DNA of 64,000 nt from Mucilaginibacter gilvus (GTDB lineage Bacteria; Bacteroidota; Bacteroidia; Sphingobacteriales; Sphingobacteriaceae): NCBI RefSeq assembly GCF_004054195.1, contig NZ_SBIW01000004.1, forward strand, positions 372,001 to 436,000, given 5' to 3'. Below, piece by piece: positions 36,782-46,942 of the stretch (position 1 is its first letter; each line of letters begins with the position of its first letter). Below the pieces are notes generated by a model. It saw only the letters and a program-made list of their open reading frames with translations, ran no database searches and was not told the origin of the DNA. A program made the translations under genes and the position numbers.

Positions 36782-38122
36782 ATGGACCCCGCGCATTACG
36801 AGATCAATGGCTTTTATATAATCGCAACCATATTTTTGGTGCTTCTTAACGGCTTTTTTGTGGCTGCCGAATTTGCCATGGTAAGAGTACGCGGTTCGCA
36901 AATAGAGCTTAAGGCTAAAAGCGGAAGCGGGGTTGCTAAGGTTGCCCGCGGCATACTGCACAATTTAGATGGATACCTGGCCGCAACGCAACTTGGTATA
37001 ACCATAGCATCGCTGGGGCTTGGTGTTGTTGGCGAGGGGGTAGTTACCAATATTGTGCTTAGGGGTTTTTTAGGCGTAGGGATAGATTTATCGCCCGGAT
37101 TTATAACTGCTGCGCATATAGTATCGTTTGCGGTGATTACGGTTCTTCACATTGTTTTTGGGGAGTTAGCACCAAAGTCGTTAGCGATACAAAAATCGGT
37201 TAGGACTACTTTGGCGGTTTCCGTGCCTTTGCAGTTCTTCTTTGTTGTATTCCGGCCTTTGATATGGTTACTGAACGGCTTTGCCAATTTTATTTTGAAA
37301 TTAATGGGCATTACCACTTTAGAAGGTGGCGAGGCGCATCATAGTTCCGAAGAGTTGCAATACCTTTTAGAACAGGGTAAAGAAACCGGCGCGTTAGATT
37401 CTAACGAACACGAACTGATCCAGAACGTTTTTGACTTTAACGAGCGCGTGGTGAAAAACATTATGGTGCCCCGTACCAAAATATCGGGCATAGCGGTGGA
37501 TACACCAACGAATGAACTATTGGAAATCCTCATCACCGAAGGTTACTCGCGTATGCCGGTTTACGACGAAGTGATAGATAAGATCATTGGTATTGTACAC
37601 GCTAAAGATATATTGCCGTTGCTGGCCCGAAACGAGGAGATCGTACTGAAGAACATCATCCGCAAGCCTTACTTTATTCCCGAAACTAAAAAGATAAACG
37701 ATTTGATGGCCGAACTGCAGCAAAAGCGCATCCAGATAGCCATTGTGTCTGATGAGTTTGGCGGTACGGCCGGTATGGTTACCCTGGAAGATATTGTTGA
37801 AGAATTGGTAGGCGAGATACAGGATGAGTTTGACGAAGAGAAGCCAATCGTAGAAAAAATAAACGAACGCGAATTTGTAGTGAATGCCCTGGCACCTATC
37901 TACGACGTGAATGAACACTTGCCACACGACCTGCCTGAGGACGGCGATTTTGATACCGTTTCGGGCTGGTTGGGTGATATCTTTGGTAAGATCCCTGATG
38001 TGGGTGAACAAAAGGAATCTAATGGGTACAACATTACCGTACTAAAAAAATCCGACCAAAATATTGAATCGGTTAAGTTGGAGTTGCTTATAAATGAGGA
38101 AGACGCGGTAGATTTACATTAG
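36782..38122 (+). CDS. CNNM/CorC-family transporter with CBS domains
   Basis: 446 residues: an N-terminal DUF21/CNNM membrane domain with about four helices (to about 190), two CBS domains (about 210-330) and a C-terminal CorC/HlyC domain (about 350-440). Relatives are involved in Mg2+/Co2+ export or resistance. The ATG at 36782 is preferred over the TTG one codon earlier. GldE of gliding bacteria is a related family, but nothing else here suggests gliding genes. Confidence 0.9.
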   Translation: MDPAHYEINGFYIIATIFLVLLNGFFVAAEFAMVRVRGSQIELKAKSGSGVAKVARGILHNLDGYLAATQLGITIASLGLGVVGEGVVTNIVLRGFLGVGIDLSPGFITAAHIVSFAVITVLHIVFGELAPKSLAIQKSVRTTLAVSVPLQFFFVVFRPLIWLLNGFANFILKLMGITTLEGGEAHHSSEELQYLLEQGKETGALDSNEHELIQNVFDFNERVVKNIMVPRTKISGIAVDTPTNELLEILITEGYSRMPVYDEVIDKIIGIVHAKDILPLLARNEEIVLKNIIRKPYFIPETKKINDLMAELQQKRIQIAIVSDEFGGTAGMVTLEDIVEELVGEIQDEFDEEKPIVEKINEREFVVNALAPIYDVNEHLPHDLPEDGDFDTVSGWLGDIFGKIPDVGEQKESNGYNITVLKKSDQNIESVKLELLINEEDAVDLH

Positions 38123-38133
38123 TAATTTTTACT

Positions 38134-38844
38134 ATGCAACTTTTTTATACCCCCGGCATCGATCCATCAGTATCCCAATACTTTTTAAGCGAAGAAGAAA
38201 GCAAGCACGCCGTGCGTGTATTGCGCCTAATAAATGGCGATGCCGTTACTTTAATAGATGGCAAGGGTGGCTTATATGATGCCGAAATAAAAGACGCTCA
38301 CCCCAAACGTACCATCCTGCAAATAAATTCGGTAAAAACAGAATTTAACAAGCGCGACCACTACCTGCATCTCGCGGTTGCCCCCACAAAAAGCATAGAG
38401 CGTACCGAGTGGTTTTTAGAAAAAGCTACCGAAATAGGCATCGACGAGGTATCGCTCATCATCTGCCAGCGCTCCGAACGTAAAGAGGCCAAAGTGGAAA
38501 GGCTGAACAAAATTATTACCTCGGCCATAAAACAGTCCATCAAAGCTTACCACCCTGTTTTAAACGAGGCGGTATCGCTTATTCAGTTTCTAAAGCAGCC
38601 TTTCGACGGGCAAAAGTTCATAGCCCATTGCGCCGATGGCGAAAAGTTAAGCCTTGCGCAATCTCTAACAAAACAGAGCCGTTATTTAATACTGATAGGC
38701 CCCGAGGGCGATTTTAGTCCCGCCGAAATAGATATGGCTTTGCAAAACGGATATAAAGCCATAACTTTAGGTGAAAGCCGTTTGCGTACCGAAACAGCCG
38801 CTTTGGAAGCCTGTTTCGAGGTGAACTTTTTAAACCGGATATGA
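38134..38844 (+). CDS. rsmE: 16S rRNA (uracil-1498-N3)-methyltransferase
   Basis: 236 residues; methylates U1498 of 16S rRNA using SAM. The SPOUT/trefoil-knot C-terminal motifs LIGPEGDFSPAEID and ITLGESRLRTETAALEA are complete. The N-terminal PUA-like domain with HAVRVLR precedes. It overlaps the next gene by 4 nt (ATGA). Confidence 0.95.
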   Translation: MQLFYTPGIDPSVSQYFLSEEESKHAVRVLRLINGDAVTLIDGKGGLYDAEIKDAHPKRTILQINSVKTEFNKRDHYLHLAVAPTKSIERTEWFLEKATEIGIDEVSLIICQRSERKEAKVERLNKIITSAIKQSIKAYHPVLNEAVSLIQFLKQPFDGQKFIAHCADGEKLSLAQSLTKQSRYLILIGPEGDFSPAEIDMALQNGYKAITLGESRLRTETAALEACFEVNFLNRI

Positions 38845-39503
38845 GGAGATCCTTTTTTATCATTGCAGCGTTAATACTGATGATATCTGTCAGTGGTTTT
38901 AGCGATGCATCCTATAAAATGGGCCGCCTAAAATATAATGGCGGGGGCGACTGGTATGGCGACCGCACCGCACTGGTAAACCTCATCAAGTTTTGTAATG
39001 AAAATTTAAAAACAAATTTCCAGGCCGAAGAAGAAACGGTGGAAGTAGGTAGCGAGGAGCTTTATAATTATCCTTTTGTATTTATGACCGGCCATGGTAA
39101 CGTGATCTTCAGCGATCAGGAGGCGAAGAATCTGCGTAAATATTTAACAGGTGGCGGTTTCCTTCATATTGATGATAATTACGGTTTCGACCAGTTCATT
39201 CGCCCGCAAATGAAAAAGGTATTCCCCGAACTGGAGTTTATGGAATTGCCAACCAATTACGCCATCTATCATCAAAAGTATAACTTCCTCACGGGGCTGC
39301 CCAAAATACACGAGCACGATGGCAAGCGACCGCAGGGTTTCGGACTGATATATAAAGGCAGGCTGGTATGCTTTTATTCCTACCAGTGCGATCTGGGCAA
39401 CGGCTGGGAAGACTTGGGTACCTACGCAGGCGACAGCCAGGAAACACGTTTGAAAGCATTGCGTATGGGCGCTAATTTAATACAGTATATATTTACCAAA
39501 TAG
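38841..39503 (+). CDS. DUF4159 domain secreted protein
   Basis: 220 residues: signal peptide (about 1-22) then a DUF4159 domain, an uncharacterised family with a glutamine-amidotransferase-like fold (FMTGHGN...GGFLHIDDNYGFDQFIR). It overlaps rsmE by 4 nt and is followed 1 nt later by the biotin-carrier gene, so translation is linked. Function unknown. Confidence 0.85.
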   Translation: MRRSFFIIAALILMISVSGFSDASYKMGRLKYNGGGDWYGDRTALVNLIKFCNENLKTNFQAEEETVEVGSEELYNYPFVFMTGHGNVIFSDQEAKNLRKYLTGGGFLHIDDNYGFDQFIRPQMKKVFPELEFMELPTNYAIYHQKYNFLTGLPKIHEHDGKRPQGFGLIYKGRLVCFYSYQCDLGNGWEDLGTYAGDSQETRLKALRMGANLIQYIFTK

Positions 39504-39504
39504 G

Positions 39505-40002
39505 ATGTATAAAATAAAGGTTAATAATAAGCACAATTTTGAAGTTGAAAGGCAATCAACGGGCTTGGTTGTAAACGATGCCGTGGTTAACGCAGATATA
39601 AAAGCGCTCAACTCATCCTCAATTCACGTTATTAATAATAATGCATCTTACAATGCCGAAGTAGTAAGTTTTAATAAAGAAGAAAAGACGGCTGAGATAA
39701 AGGTTAACAATAATGTTTACACCGTATCGGCTAAAGATGAGTTTGATGTTTTGCTGGATAAAATGGGTCTTAGCAATTTAAATGCCGCCAAGGTGAGCGA
39801 AATAAAAGCACCTATGCCGGGTTTGGTGCTTAAAATATTTGCGGAAGTGGGCGCTGAGATAAAAAAAGGGGAGAACTTATTTGTGTTGGAGGCCATGAAA
39901 ATGGAGAATATTATAAAAGCACCTGCAGATGTTAATATTAAGGTAATTAAAATTAAACCGGGAGATAAAGTTGAAAAAGGGCAGATTTTAATGGTGTTTT
40001 AA
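39505..40002 (+). CDS. Biotin carboxyl carrier protein-type subunit
   Basis: 165 residues. The C-terminal ~75 residues form a biotinyl domain with the biotinylation motif EAMKMEN (Lys about 133). It carries CO2 between a biotin carboxylase and a carboxyltransferase. The carboxylase subunits are not in this window, so whether it serves acetyl-CoA, propionyl-CoA or another carboxylase is open. A 12-bp-stem terminator follows. Confidence 0.85.
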   Translation: MYKIKVNNKHNFEVERQSTGLVVNDAVVNADIKALNSSSIHVINNNASYNAEVVSFNKEEKTAEIKVNNNVYTVSAKDEFDVLLDKMGLSNLNAAKVSEIKAPMPGLVLKIFAEVGAEIKKGENLFVLEAMKMENIIKAPADVNIKVIKIKPGDKVEKGQILMVF

Positions 40003-40044
40003 CATCTGATAAAAGCGATGTTTTGAATTTTTTAGCAAAATATT

Positions 40045-40095
40045 AACAAAAGGTATAATTTCTTATGCCTTTTGTTGCTTTTATGCTTTTTTTTT
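40045..40095 (+). terminator. Terminator after the biotin carrier gene
   Basis: Stem 40045-40056 with 40065-40076 (12 bp, one G-U), 8-nt loop, with a T-run at about 40087-40095 ten nt later. It separates the ppa-region genes from the SusC gene. Confidence 0.65.
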
Positions 40096-40132
40096 GTGAA
40101 CTTACTTTTTCAATTTACTTAACTAATATCGC

Positions 40133-43100
40133 ATGAAGAAAATTCTACTCTCATTCCTGCTGTTATTTACTTCCATAACATTTGCTTTTAGCCAAAACAG
40201 TGTTGTTACAGGTAAAGTAACAGATCAGAAGGACGGATCAGCGTTACCGGGAGTAACAGTAACCGTTAAAGGATTCCCTACCATCGGCACACAAACCGAT
40301 ATTAATGGTAATTACAAAATAACCTTACCTACGGGGGCGAAGGCGCTTATGTTCAACTATATTGGATATACGCCATTAGAGGTTGCCATCAGCGGGAGCG
40401 TTATGAATGCGCAAATTACAGCTGATGCCAAGCAACTTACTGAGGTTGTTGTGGTGGGTTATGGTACACAAAGCAGGCGCTCATTAACAGGATCAATATC
40501 AAAAATAAAGGGCGGCGATATCGAAAACCTGCCGGTACCGAGTTTAGAATCGGCCATACAGGGTAAAAGTCCGGGTGTTTACATCCAGGCGCAAAACGGT
40601 AAACTTGGCCAGGGTATACAGGTGCGTATACGTGGTGCATCATCTGTATCGGCAGGTAACCAGCCGCTATATGTGGTGGATGGTTTACCTATTACGGTTG
40701 ACGACTTTTCCAGCAACGGCGCGTCCACCAACCCACTGGTAGATTTGAACCAGAACGATATCGAATCTATTGAGATCTTAAAAGATGCATCTGCTGCAGC
40801 CATCTATGGTTCAAGGGCATCAAATGGCGTGGTGCTGGTAACTACCAAAAAAGGTAAAGCAGGCGATACAAAAATCACCTACAACCAATACTACGGGTTT
40901 AGCAAGCCAACAAAAGAGCGCGAGTTTTTAAACTCAGAGCAATATGTTACTTTGCTTAGAGAAGCCGGCGCTGCAGGTGGATACTCTACAACTTCGGTAG
41001 AAGCGAGGTTAAAACGCTACGCTGCCGGTAGCGACAATTACAAAACTTATGATGTAAATACCGATTGGCAAAAGGCTATTACCCAAAAAGCGCCTGTGCA
41101 AAACTACAACTTGGTGTTATCTGGCGGTAGCGATAAAACTAAGTTCTACATATCAGGTACATACAACAATCAGAAAGGCTTTTTAATAGGAAATGCCATC
41201 AACCAATACAGCTTACGTACAAACGTCAGCAATCAGGCCACAAAGTGGTTAGAAGTTGGTGCCAATTTAAGCGTATCCCGTACAAAAAATTATCGGTTAT
41301 CTAACGATGACCAGTTCTCTACACCGGAGCAAATTGTGGCATTATCGCCCATAACCCCCCTTATCGACCCGCGCACCGGCTTAACCAGTGGCGCTTTAGA
41401 TCTGGACCCAAATGCGAAAGGTGCCCCTAACTCAAATTTCCCGGTTTATTATAACCCCTTATTAAACGCTCAAAATTCATACTTTAATACGATAGACTTC
41501 CGTAATCTTGGTAACGTATTTGCCCAGGTGAAATTCACATCGGCTTTAAGTTTCCGTTCTGAAGTTGGCGTGGATATATTAAACTCCAGCGAAGATTCAT
41601 ACGCAGGCGCATTAACCGCTCGTAACTCAGGCACAGGTAACGGCTTAGGCTTCAATTCATCTGTAACATCTACTAATTTCAATACCAACAACTTTTTACA
41701 ATACATCCAGGCATTTGGAAAAAGCACCATCAACGCGGTTGGTGGCATGACTTTTCAACGCCAGCAGAACGACCTTAACTCCATAAGCGGCGACCAGTTC
41801 CCAAGTGATGCTTATAAAAAACTGATCAGTTCTGCTGATATAACAAACGCATCGAGCGCTTCTACAGCATATTCGTTGCTTTCGTACTTTGCAAGATTAA
41901 ATTACAACTTTAGCGAAAAGTACTTGGTGTCGTTAAGCGGCAGGATAGACGGTTCATCAAGGTTTGGGGTTAACAACCGTTACGGTTTCTTCCCGGCCGG
42001 TTCGGTAGGCTGGGTTATCTCACAGGAAGATTTCATGAAGCAACAGTCGCTTGTTTCCGAATTAAAGCTGAGGGCCAGCTATGGTATCACCGGTAACTCC
42101 GAGATCGGTAACTTCCCGTCGCGCGGTTTATTTACCGCGTTTGGTTACGCAGGCGTAGCCGGTGCAAGGCCAACACAATTGCCAAACCCCGATCTGAAAT
42201 GGGAAACCACAGCGCAAACAGACATCGGTTTGGATTTTGGGTTTTTCAATAACCGCTTATCGGGCCAGGTGGATGTGTATCTAAAGAAAACGAAGGACCT
42301 GTTATTAAACGTACAAGTGCCGGCAACTTCTGGCTATACAACGATCACTCAAAACCTGGGCAAGTTGCAAAATAAGGGCTTGGAGATTCAGTTAGACTCA
42401 AAAAACATTGTTGGCAAAGGCGTTACCTGGACAACCAGCGTTAACTTCTCTATAAACCGGAATAAAATTACCGATCTAAAAGGCCAAATAATAACCGGTG
42501 GTGGCGATGCTGTAAACCGCGCTGTTGAAGGCCAGCCCTTAGGCGTATTTTACACGGTAGAATTTGCCGGTGCCGACCCTGCAAACGGCGACGCTCTTTA
42601 CTACAAAAATACAGACTTGGGTGATGGCAAACGCGACCGCGCAACCACTAATGACTATAACGCGGCTACGCCGGTTGTGGTGGGTAACCCCAATCCTAAA
42701 TTTATTGCCGGTTTAACTAATACTGTAACTTATAAAGGCTTCGACTTTAGCTTTTTGCTGCAACAGGTAAATGGCGATGATATTTACAACGGGGGTGGCC
42801 AATATATGTCTGTTGGTTTTAACAACGGGGCAGATAACCAAACTATTGATCAATTGAACGCTTGGAAAAGCCCGGGAGATATTACCCAAGTGCCACAGGC
42901 CAGGCTATTTGGCGGTAACGGCGTATCGGCAAGTTCGAGGTTCCTGAGCGATGGTTCTTATGTGCGTTTAAAAAATATAGCTTTGGGGTATACGTTCCCA
43001 AAATCGATAGTTTCTAAGCTTAAACTGCGAAGCTTAAGGATATACGCACAGGCTACCAACTTAAAAACATGGACGAAATACACCGGCTGGGACCCTGAGT

Positions 43101-43201
43101 TGAACTCTGATGCATTCTCCGGAAATATTACCCAGAACTATGACTTTTATGCAGCTCCGCAGGCTAAAACAATAACTTTTGGACTAAACGTGGGATTTTA
43201 A
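40133..43201 (+). CDS. SusC/RagA-family TonB-linked outer-membrane receptor
   Basis: A 1022-residue outer-membrane importer. A signal peptide (about 1-20, ending in FSQ) is followed by a carboxypeptidase-regulatory-like domain (about 23-105), the SusC signature/TonB-box region (TEVVVVGYGTQSRRSLTGS), a plug domain (about 115-235, with the DASAAAIYGSRASNGVVLV motif) and a beta-barrel ending in Phe. It forms a gated importer with the SusD-like lipoprotein 15 nt downstream, using TonB energy. No glycoside hydrolase, peptidase or anti-sigma gene lies next to it, so the imported substrate cannot be inferred. Confidence 0.93.
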   Translation: MKKILLSFLLLFTSITFAFSQNSVVTGKVTDQKDGSALPGVTVTVKGFPTIGTQTDINGNYKITLPTGAKALMFNYIGYTPLEVAISGSVMNAQITADAKQLTEVVVVGYGTQSRRSLTGSISKIKGGDIENLPVPSLESAIQGKSPGVYIQAQNGKLGQGIQVRIRGASSVSAGNQPLYVVDGLPITVDDFSSNGASTNPLVDLNQNDIESIEILKDASAAAIYGSRASNGVVLVTTKKGKAGDTKITYNQYYGFSKPTKEREFLNSEQYVTLLREAGAAGGYSTTSVEARLKRYAAGSDNYKTYDVNTDWQKAITQKAPVQNYNLVLSGGSDKTKFYISGTYNNQKGFLIGNAINQYSLRTNVSNQATKWLEVGANLSVSRTKNYRLSNDDQFSTPEQIVALSPITPLIDPRTGLTSGALDLDPNAKGAPNSNFPVYYNPLLNAQNSYFNTIDFRNLGNVFAQVKFTSALSFRSEVGVDILNSSEDSYAGALTARNSGTGNGLGFNSSVTSTNFNTNNFLQYIQAFGKSTINAVGGMTFQRQQNDLNSISGDQFPSDAYKKLISSADITNASSASTAYSLLSYFARLNYNFSEKYLVSLSGRIDGSSRFGVNNRYGFFPAGSVGWVISQEDFMKQQSLVSELKLRASYGITGNSEIGNFPSRGLFTAFGYAGVAGARPTQLPNPDLKWETTAQTDIGLDFGFFNNRLSGQVDVYLKKTKDLLLNVQVPATSGYTTITQNLGKLQNKGLEIQLDSKNIVGKGVTWTTSVNFSINRNKITDLKGQIITGGGDAVNRAVEGQPLGVFYTVEFAGADPANGDALYYKNTDLGDGKRDRATTNDYNAATPVVVGNPNPKFIAGLTNTVTYKGFDFSFLLQQVNGDDIYNGGGQYMSVGFNNGADNQTIDQLNAWKSPGDITQVPQARLFGGNGVSASSRFLSDGSYVRLKNIALGYTFPKSIVSKLKLRSLRIYAQATNLKTWTKYTGWDPELNSDAFSGNITQNYDFYAAPQAKTITFGLNVGF

Positions 43202-43216
43202 TTTAAGCTGAAGAAA

Positions 43217-44608
43217 ATGAGAAATTTTAAATATTTAATGATAACACTCGGCACGGTAGCGTTGCTGGGTACAAGCTGCCAAAAACAGATTGACATAAAG
43301 CCCCAAAACTCGGTTGAATCCGACTTGGCGTTAAAAACATCAAAAGACGTACAGGGTGTACTTATTGGCGCATATACCGCAGCGGCCGCGAGAGGTTTAT
43401 ACGGTGGCCGTTTCCAGGTTACATCTGATTTTTTGGGCGATGATGGAGACTTTGGCTATTTCGGTACATTTTTCGGTTATACTGAACTTAATAATAAAAC
43501 GATAACTGTTGACAACAGCTTTACCGAAGGTGTTTGGAATGCCGGCTACAATACAATAGGTGTTTGTAATACCGTATTAGCACACCTTGACCTTGTTGAT
43601 GCTGCTAATAAAGCCAGGGTTGAGGGCGAAGCCAAATTTTTACGCGGGATGACCTATTTTGACCTGGCACGCTTATTTGGTAAAGCCTGGAATGATGGCT
43701 CACCCGCATCTAATCTTGCCGTTCCATTGGTTTTAACACCAACAACTGCTATTGTAGATATACAAAAGCCTACTCGTAATACAGTTGCCGAAATCTATGC
43801 CCAGGCCATTACCGATTTAAAAGTTGCCGAAACTAATTTAGGAATTAAATCGACCTATGCGAGTTCTGCGGCAGCATCGGCGGTTTTAGCAAGGATATAC
43901 CTCACACAAGAAAAGTACGATTTGGCAGACGCCGAAGCGACAAAGATTATTTCCAGTGGCGAGTATGCGCTTGTAGAGCACTTTGTTGATGAGTTTCAGG
44001 TTAAAGAGCAGGCAACGCGCGTGTTCAATACATCGGAAGATATTTTTGCAATACAGATATCTAACCAGTCGGGCTTTAACGCACTTAACGAAGCATATGC
44101 ATCATCAACATATGCTGGTCGCGAAGAGACCTACCTATTTAACCAGTTTTTTGATAGTTACGAAGATGGTGATGATAGGGTAAATGAGCAAACCGACGAC
44201 TCTTTCACTTCTAAATTTAATAACGCATTCGGCAACGTAGTGGTTATTCGCCTGGCGGAGATCTATTTAATAAGGGCGGAAGCAAGGATAAAGAAAGCCT
44301 CGCCCGATTTAGCCGGTGCAGCCGATGATATCAATGTAACACGCCATCGCGCATTATTAGACAATACCACAGCAACCACTGCCGAAGATCTGTTTGATGC
44401 CGTGAAATACGAGCGCCGCGCCGAACTTAAATTTGAAGGCTTTAGGTTGTTTGATTTGAAACGCTACAAAGAATCAACCTATTCTGTAGATGGTGATGGT
44501 AACCACGTAGATGAGTTTGTTTGGAACTCACCAAAGCTTGTGTTCCCGATCCCTAAACGTGAGCGTGATGCCAATCCGTCGCTAACACAAAACGAAGGAT
44601 ACCAATAA
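43217..44608 (+). CDS. SusD/RagB-family outer-membrane lipoprotein
   Basis: 463 residues; lipoprotein signal with Cys at about 21 (LLGTSCQKQ) and the SusD/RagB fold with helical TPR-like repeats. The C-terminal YERRAELKFEGFRLFDLKRY segment is the family hallmark. It acts as the lid and substrate binder of the adjacent SusC. A strong terminator follows. Confidence 0.93.
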   Translation: MRNFKYLMITLGTVALLGTSCQKQIDIKPQNSVESDLALKTSKDVQGVLIGAYTAAAARGLYGGRFQVTSDFLGDDGDFGYFGTFFGYTELNNKTITVDNSFTEGVWNAGYNTIGVCNTVLAHLDLVDAANKARVEGEAKFLRGMTYFDLARLFGKAWNDGSPASNLAVPLVLTPTTAIVDIQKPTRNTVAEIYAQAITDLKVAETNLGIKSTYASSAAASAVLARIYLTQEKYDLADAEATKIISSGEYALVEHFVDEFQVKEQATRVFNTSEDIFAIQISNQSGFNALNEAYASSTYAGREETYLFNQFFDSYEDGDDRVNEQTDDSFTSKFNNAFGNVVVIRLAEIYLIRAEARIKKASPDLAGAADDINVTRHRALLDNTTATTAEDLFDAVKYERRAELKFEGFRLFDLKRYKESTYSVDGDGNHVDEFVWNSPKLVFPIPKRERDANPSLTQNEGYQ

Positions 44609-44625
44609 TAATAGCTTGACAAAGC

Positions 44626-44660
44626 AAAAATCCCCGGAGCGATGGCTTCGGGGATTTTTT
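44626..44660. terminator. Bidirectional terminator between susD and the NUDIX gene
   Basis: A stem of about 15 bp (44626-44640 with 44645-44659, one G-U) around a GATG loop, with A-run and T-run on the two sides. It serves the susD transcript (plus) and the NUDIX transcript (minus). Confidence 0.9.
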
Positions 44661-44679
44661 TGCTTGGTGTTAAATGGCT

Positions 44680-45231
44680 CTATTTCAATTCGCCCAACTT
44701 CATCAGCGCATAAAATAAGCCCGTGCAATGCAAGGATTGCGGTATTTTGTTATCGGCTAATAATTGCTTTACCTCGTCAATGGTATATTCCATCACTTCA
44801 ATCTGCTCATGTTCATCAAGCGATTGCTCTGTAACTTTTTTACCTCCGCGAGCCAGGTAGCAGTAGGTAACGTTGCCTGCGGTTGATGGGTTAGCGTAAA
44901 CGGTACTGATCAATTCTACCTCGGTAAATTCGTAGCCGGTTTCTTCCAGTAACTCGCGGCGCATACCAACTTCTTTATCTTCACCTTCCTCAATTACACC
45001 TCCGGGAATCTCCAACGATACAATACCTGCCGCATGGCGGTATTGCTTTACCATCACTATCTTGTTATCTTCGGTAAGTGCTACGGCGTTAGCCCAGTTA
45101 GGGTATTCCAGCACATAGTATTCAACTACAATAGTGCCATCGGGCATTTCGCATTTATCGGCGCGGAGCGTGGCCCAGGGGCCTTTGTGTACATAGGTTG
45201 TGGAAAGAGTTTTCCATTTAAGATCAGACAT
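44680..45231 (-). CDS. NUDIX hydrolase
   Basis: 183 residues with the NUDIX box starting at GGVIEEGEDKEVGMRRELLE, then ETG. The N-terminal beta strands resemble ADP-ribose pyrophosphatases. It overlaps the unknown gene upstream by 8 nt, so the two are probably co-translated. Substrate unknown. Confidence 0.87.
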   Translation of the reverse strand: MSDLKWKTLSTTYVHKGPWATLRADKCEMPDGTIVVEYYVLEYPNWANAVALTEDNKIVMVKQYRHAAGIVSLEIPGGVIEEGEDKEVGMRRELLEETGYEFTEVELISTVYANPSTAGNVTYCYLARGGKKVTEQSLDEHEQIEVMEYTIDEVKQLLADNKIPQSLHCTGLFYALMKLGELK

Positions 45232-45631
45232 AGTAATTTTTAAAGAAACTGTAAATATGGTTTCTCTTGTTTAAATTATCAAACGATTCGTATTGATGCT
45301 GTACTTCCAGTTCATCAAACAAAATCATTATTTTTTTAAGGATTGATGCCGTTTCATCGTCGGCATTAAACGGTTCGGCGAACACATAAAGCATCTGGCT
45401 CAGGGCGTTCAGTTTTTCGGCACTGTATGCTCTCTCTTTAAGTTTCGAATTAAAATCCGCTTCAGATAAGCCAAGCAATTCGTCCAACTCGGTATTATAT
45501 TCATCATGCAATATTTGGTTGAAATACTGTTGGTACTCCTCTTCGCTGCTTTCGGTTTTTAAGCCCATTAGCTTGGCCAGCAGCAATGCCATTTTGCGGG
45601 CCTCATTAAGCAAATAATCGCGTTGCTCCAT
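45224..45631 (-). CDS. Unknown small helical protein
   Basis: 135 residues, rich in Glu, Leu and Asn, predicted mostly alpha-helical and soluble; no known domain recognised. It is translationally coupled (8-nt overlap) to the NUDIX gene, which suggests a linked but unknown role. The start at 45631 (Met-Glu-Gln-Arg) gives a regular N-terminus. Confidence 0.7.
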   Translation of the reverse strand: MEQRDYLLNEARKMALLLAKLMGLKTESSEEEYQQYFNQILHDEYNTELDELLGLSEADFNSKLKERAYSAEKLNALSQMLYVFAEPFNADDETASILKKIMILFDELEVQHQYESFDNLNKRNHIYSFFKNYYV

Positions 45632-45699
45632 TGTTATCAGATATTTTACGGCCGCTTACTTCCGGTTAAGTTTAAATGTTGGGCCTTAGAATTTAATCC

Positions 45700-46497
45700 T
45701 TACCAGCTTCCGCTGCTGCCACCGCCGCCGCTGCTGCCACCGCCGAAACCGCCCCAGCTGCTGCCACCGCCACCACCACCAGAGAAGCCTCCCCAGTCGC
45801 TGCCGCTGCTTCTGCCACCGCCGCTGAGCATGTTGCCTGCCAGAAGCCACCAAAACGGGTTAGCGCCGCCACGGCTGCCTATAACACGGTTGCCGCCACC
45901 ACCACCCCGGTTACGGAAAATGATGATAAGTACGATAACTACAATAATGATAACAAAACCGGCGCTGCCGCCACGCCTGCCGGTATTGCTGCCGGATGCT
46001 TTTTTGGTGGCCTTGTATTCGCCCTTTGTATACTTAATGATGTTAGTTGTAGCAGCATCCAGCCCCCCGTAGTAATCACCTTCTCTGAAGCGGGGCTTCA
46101 TGTCGTTCTGGATGATCTCCTGGGTAATGATATCGGGCAGTGCTCCTTCTAAACCGTACCCGGTTTGTACAGACATCTTTCGGTCGTCTATGGCCACCAG
46201 CACCAACACGCCGTTATTTTTATCTTTTGTACCGATACCCCATTTGCGGATAAGGCCGTTGCCATACTGGATGATCTCGTAATCGCCAAGGGTTTTTACA
46301 AGTACAACCGCAATCTGGTTAGAGGTGGAATCTTCGAATGCCTTTATCTTTACATCCAGCGCCTCTTTTTGTTGCGGCGATAAGGTGCCGGTAAAGTCGG
46401 CAACCGGGCTTTGGGTAGGCCTTTCGGGATAATCCTGCGCGAATATGGTTGTTATGCAAAGCACCAGGCTTAGGCATAATAATAGTTTTTTAAGCAT
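45700..46497 (-). CDS. TPM domain protein with Gly/Ser-rich tail (YgcG family)
   Basis: 265 residues: signal peptide (about 1-20), a TPM domain (about 30-150; formerly DUF477) with motifs like NGVLVLVAIDDRKMSVQTGY, one membrane helix (about 180-200) and a long Gly/Ser/Trp-rich tail. The TPM domain can bind divalent cations, and such proteins work with LemA and photosystem-II-assembly-like factors. The start at 46497 is chosen since the signal peptide begins there. It lies in a cluster lemA - TPM - TPM. Confidence 0.88.
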   Translation of the reverse strand: MLKKLLLCLSLVLCITTIFAQDYPERPTQSPVADFTGTLSPQQKEALDVKIKAFEDSTSNQIAVVLVKTLGDYEIIQYGNGLIRKWGIGTKDKNNGVLVLVAIDDRKMSVQTGYGLEGALPDIITQEIIQNDMKPRFREGDYYGGLDAATTNIIKYTKGEYKATKKASGSNTGRRGGSAGFVIIIVVIVLIIIFRNRGGGGGNRVIGSRGGANPFWWLLAGNMLSGGGRSSGSDWGGFSGGGGGGSSWGGFGGGSSGGGGSSGSW

Positions 46498-46507
46498 CGG
46501 GGTAAGT

Positions 46508-46942
46508 TTAGTGGCCATCCATAAAAGCAATGTCGTCGGGCAGTTCGTTCTGGTCGTCCAGTAGGTGTGGGAAATACTTTTTTAGTTGTTCGCCAGTCTT
46601 TGTAACGCCGGTAACAATTCCATCAACCAGGTTGCCGTATTTAAAATGGTTCAGCATGTCTTCTTTTGTAGTATCCCAAAAATCGGCGGTCACAACTTTG
46701 TTAATGCCTGCATCGCCAATAATGGCAAATTTACGGTCTACCGTGGCCACATAAATAAGTACGCCGTTGCGCAGCTTGGTTTTATGCATTTCCAGTCGGG
46801 CGAAATATTTTGCGGCACGGTCCAATGCTTCGTCGCTGCAGGTTTTTTCCATACAAACGCGGATCTCGCCGGATGTGTTCTTTTCGGCCTCGGCCACAGC
46901 GTTTTGAATACGCTGCTGTTCTTCGTCGGTAAATACTGCCAT
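46508..46942 (-). CDS. TPM domain protein (cytoplasmic, short)
   Basis: 144 residues, essentially one TPM domain with no signal peptide (motif RNGVLIYVATVDRKFAIIGD, about 59-78). It probably forms a pair with the secreted TPM protein that starts 10 nt after its stop. Located just downstream of lemA on the same strand. Confidence 0.87.
   Translation of the reverse strand: MAVFTDEEQQRIQNAVAEAEKNTSGEIRVCMEKTCSDEALDRAAKYFARLEMHKTKLRNGVLIYVATVDRKFAIIGDAGINKVVTADFWDTTKEDMLNHFKYGNLVDGIVTGVTKTGEQLKKYFPHLLDDQNELPDDIAFMDGH

Noticed and set aside
45623..46072. Plus-strand Pro/Leu-rich open frame
   Set aside because: It is the complement of the Gly/Ser-rich tail of the TPM protein on the minus strand, which explains its odd composition.
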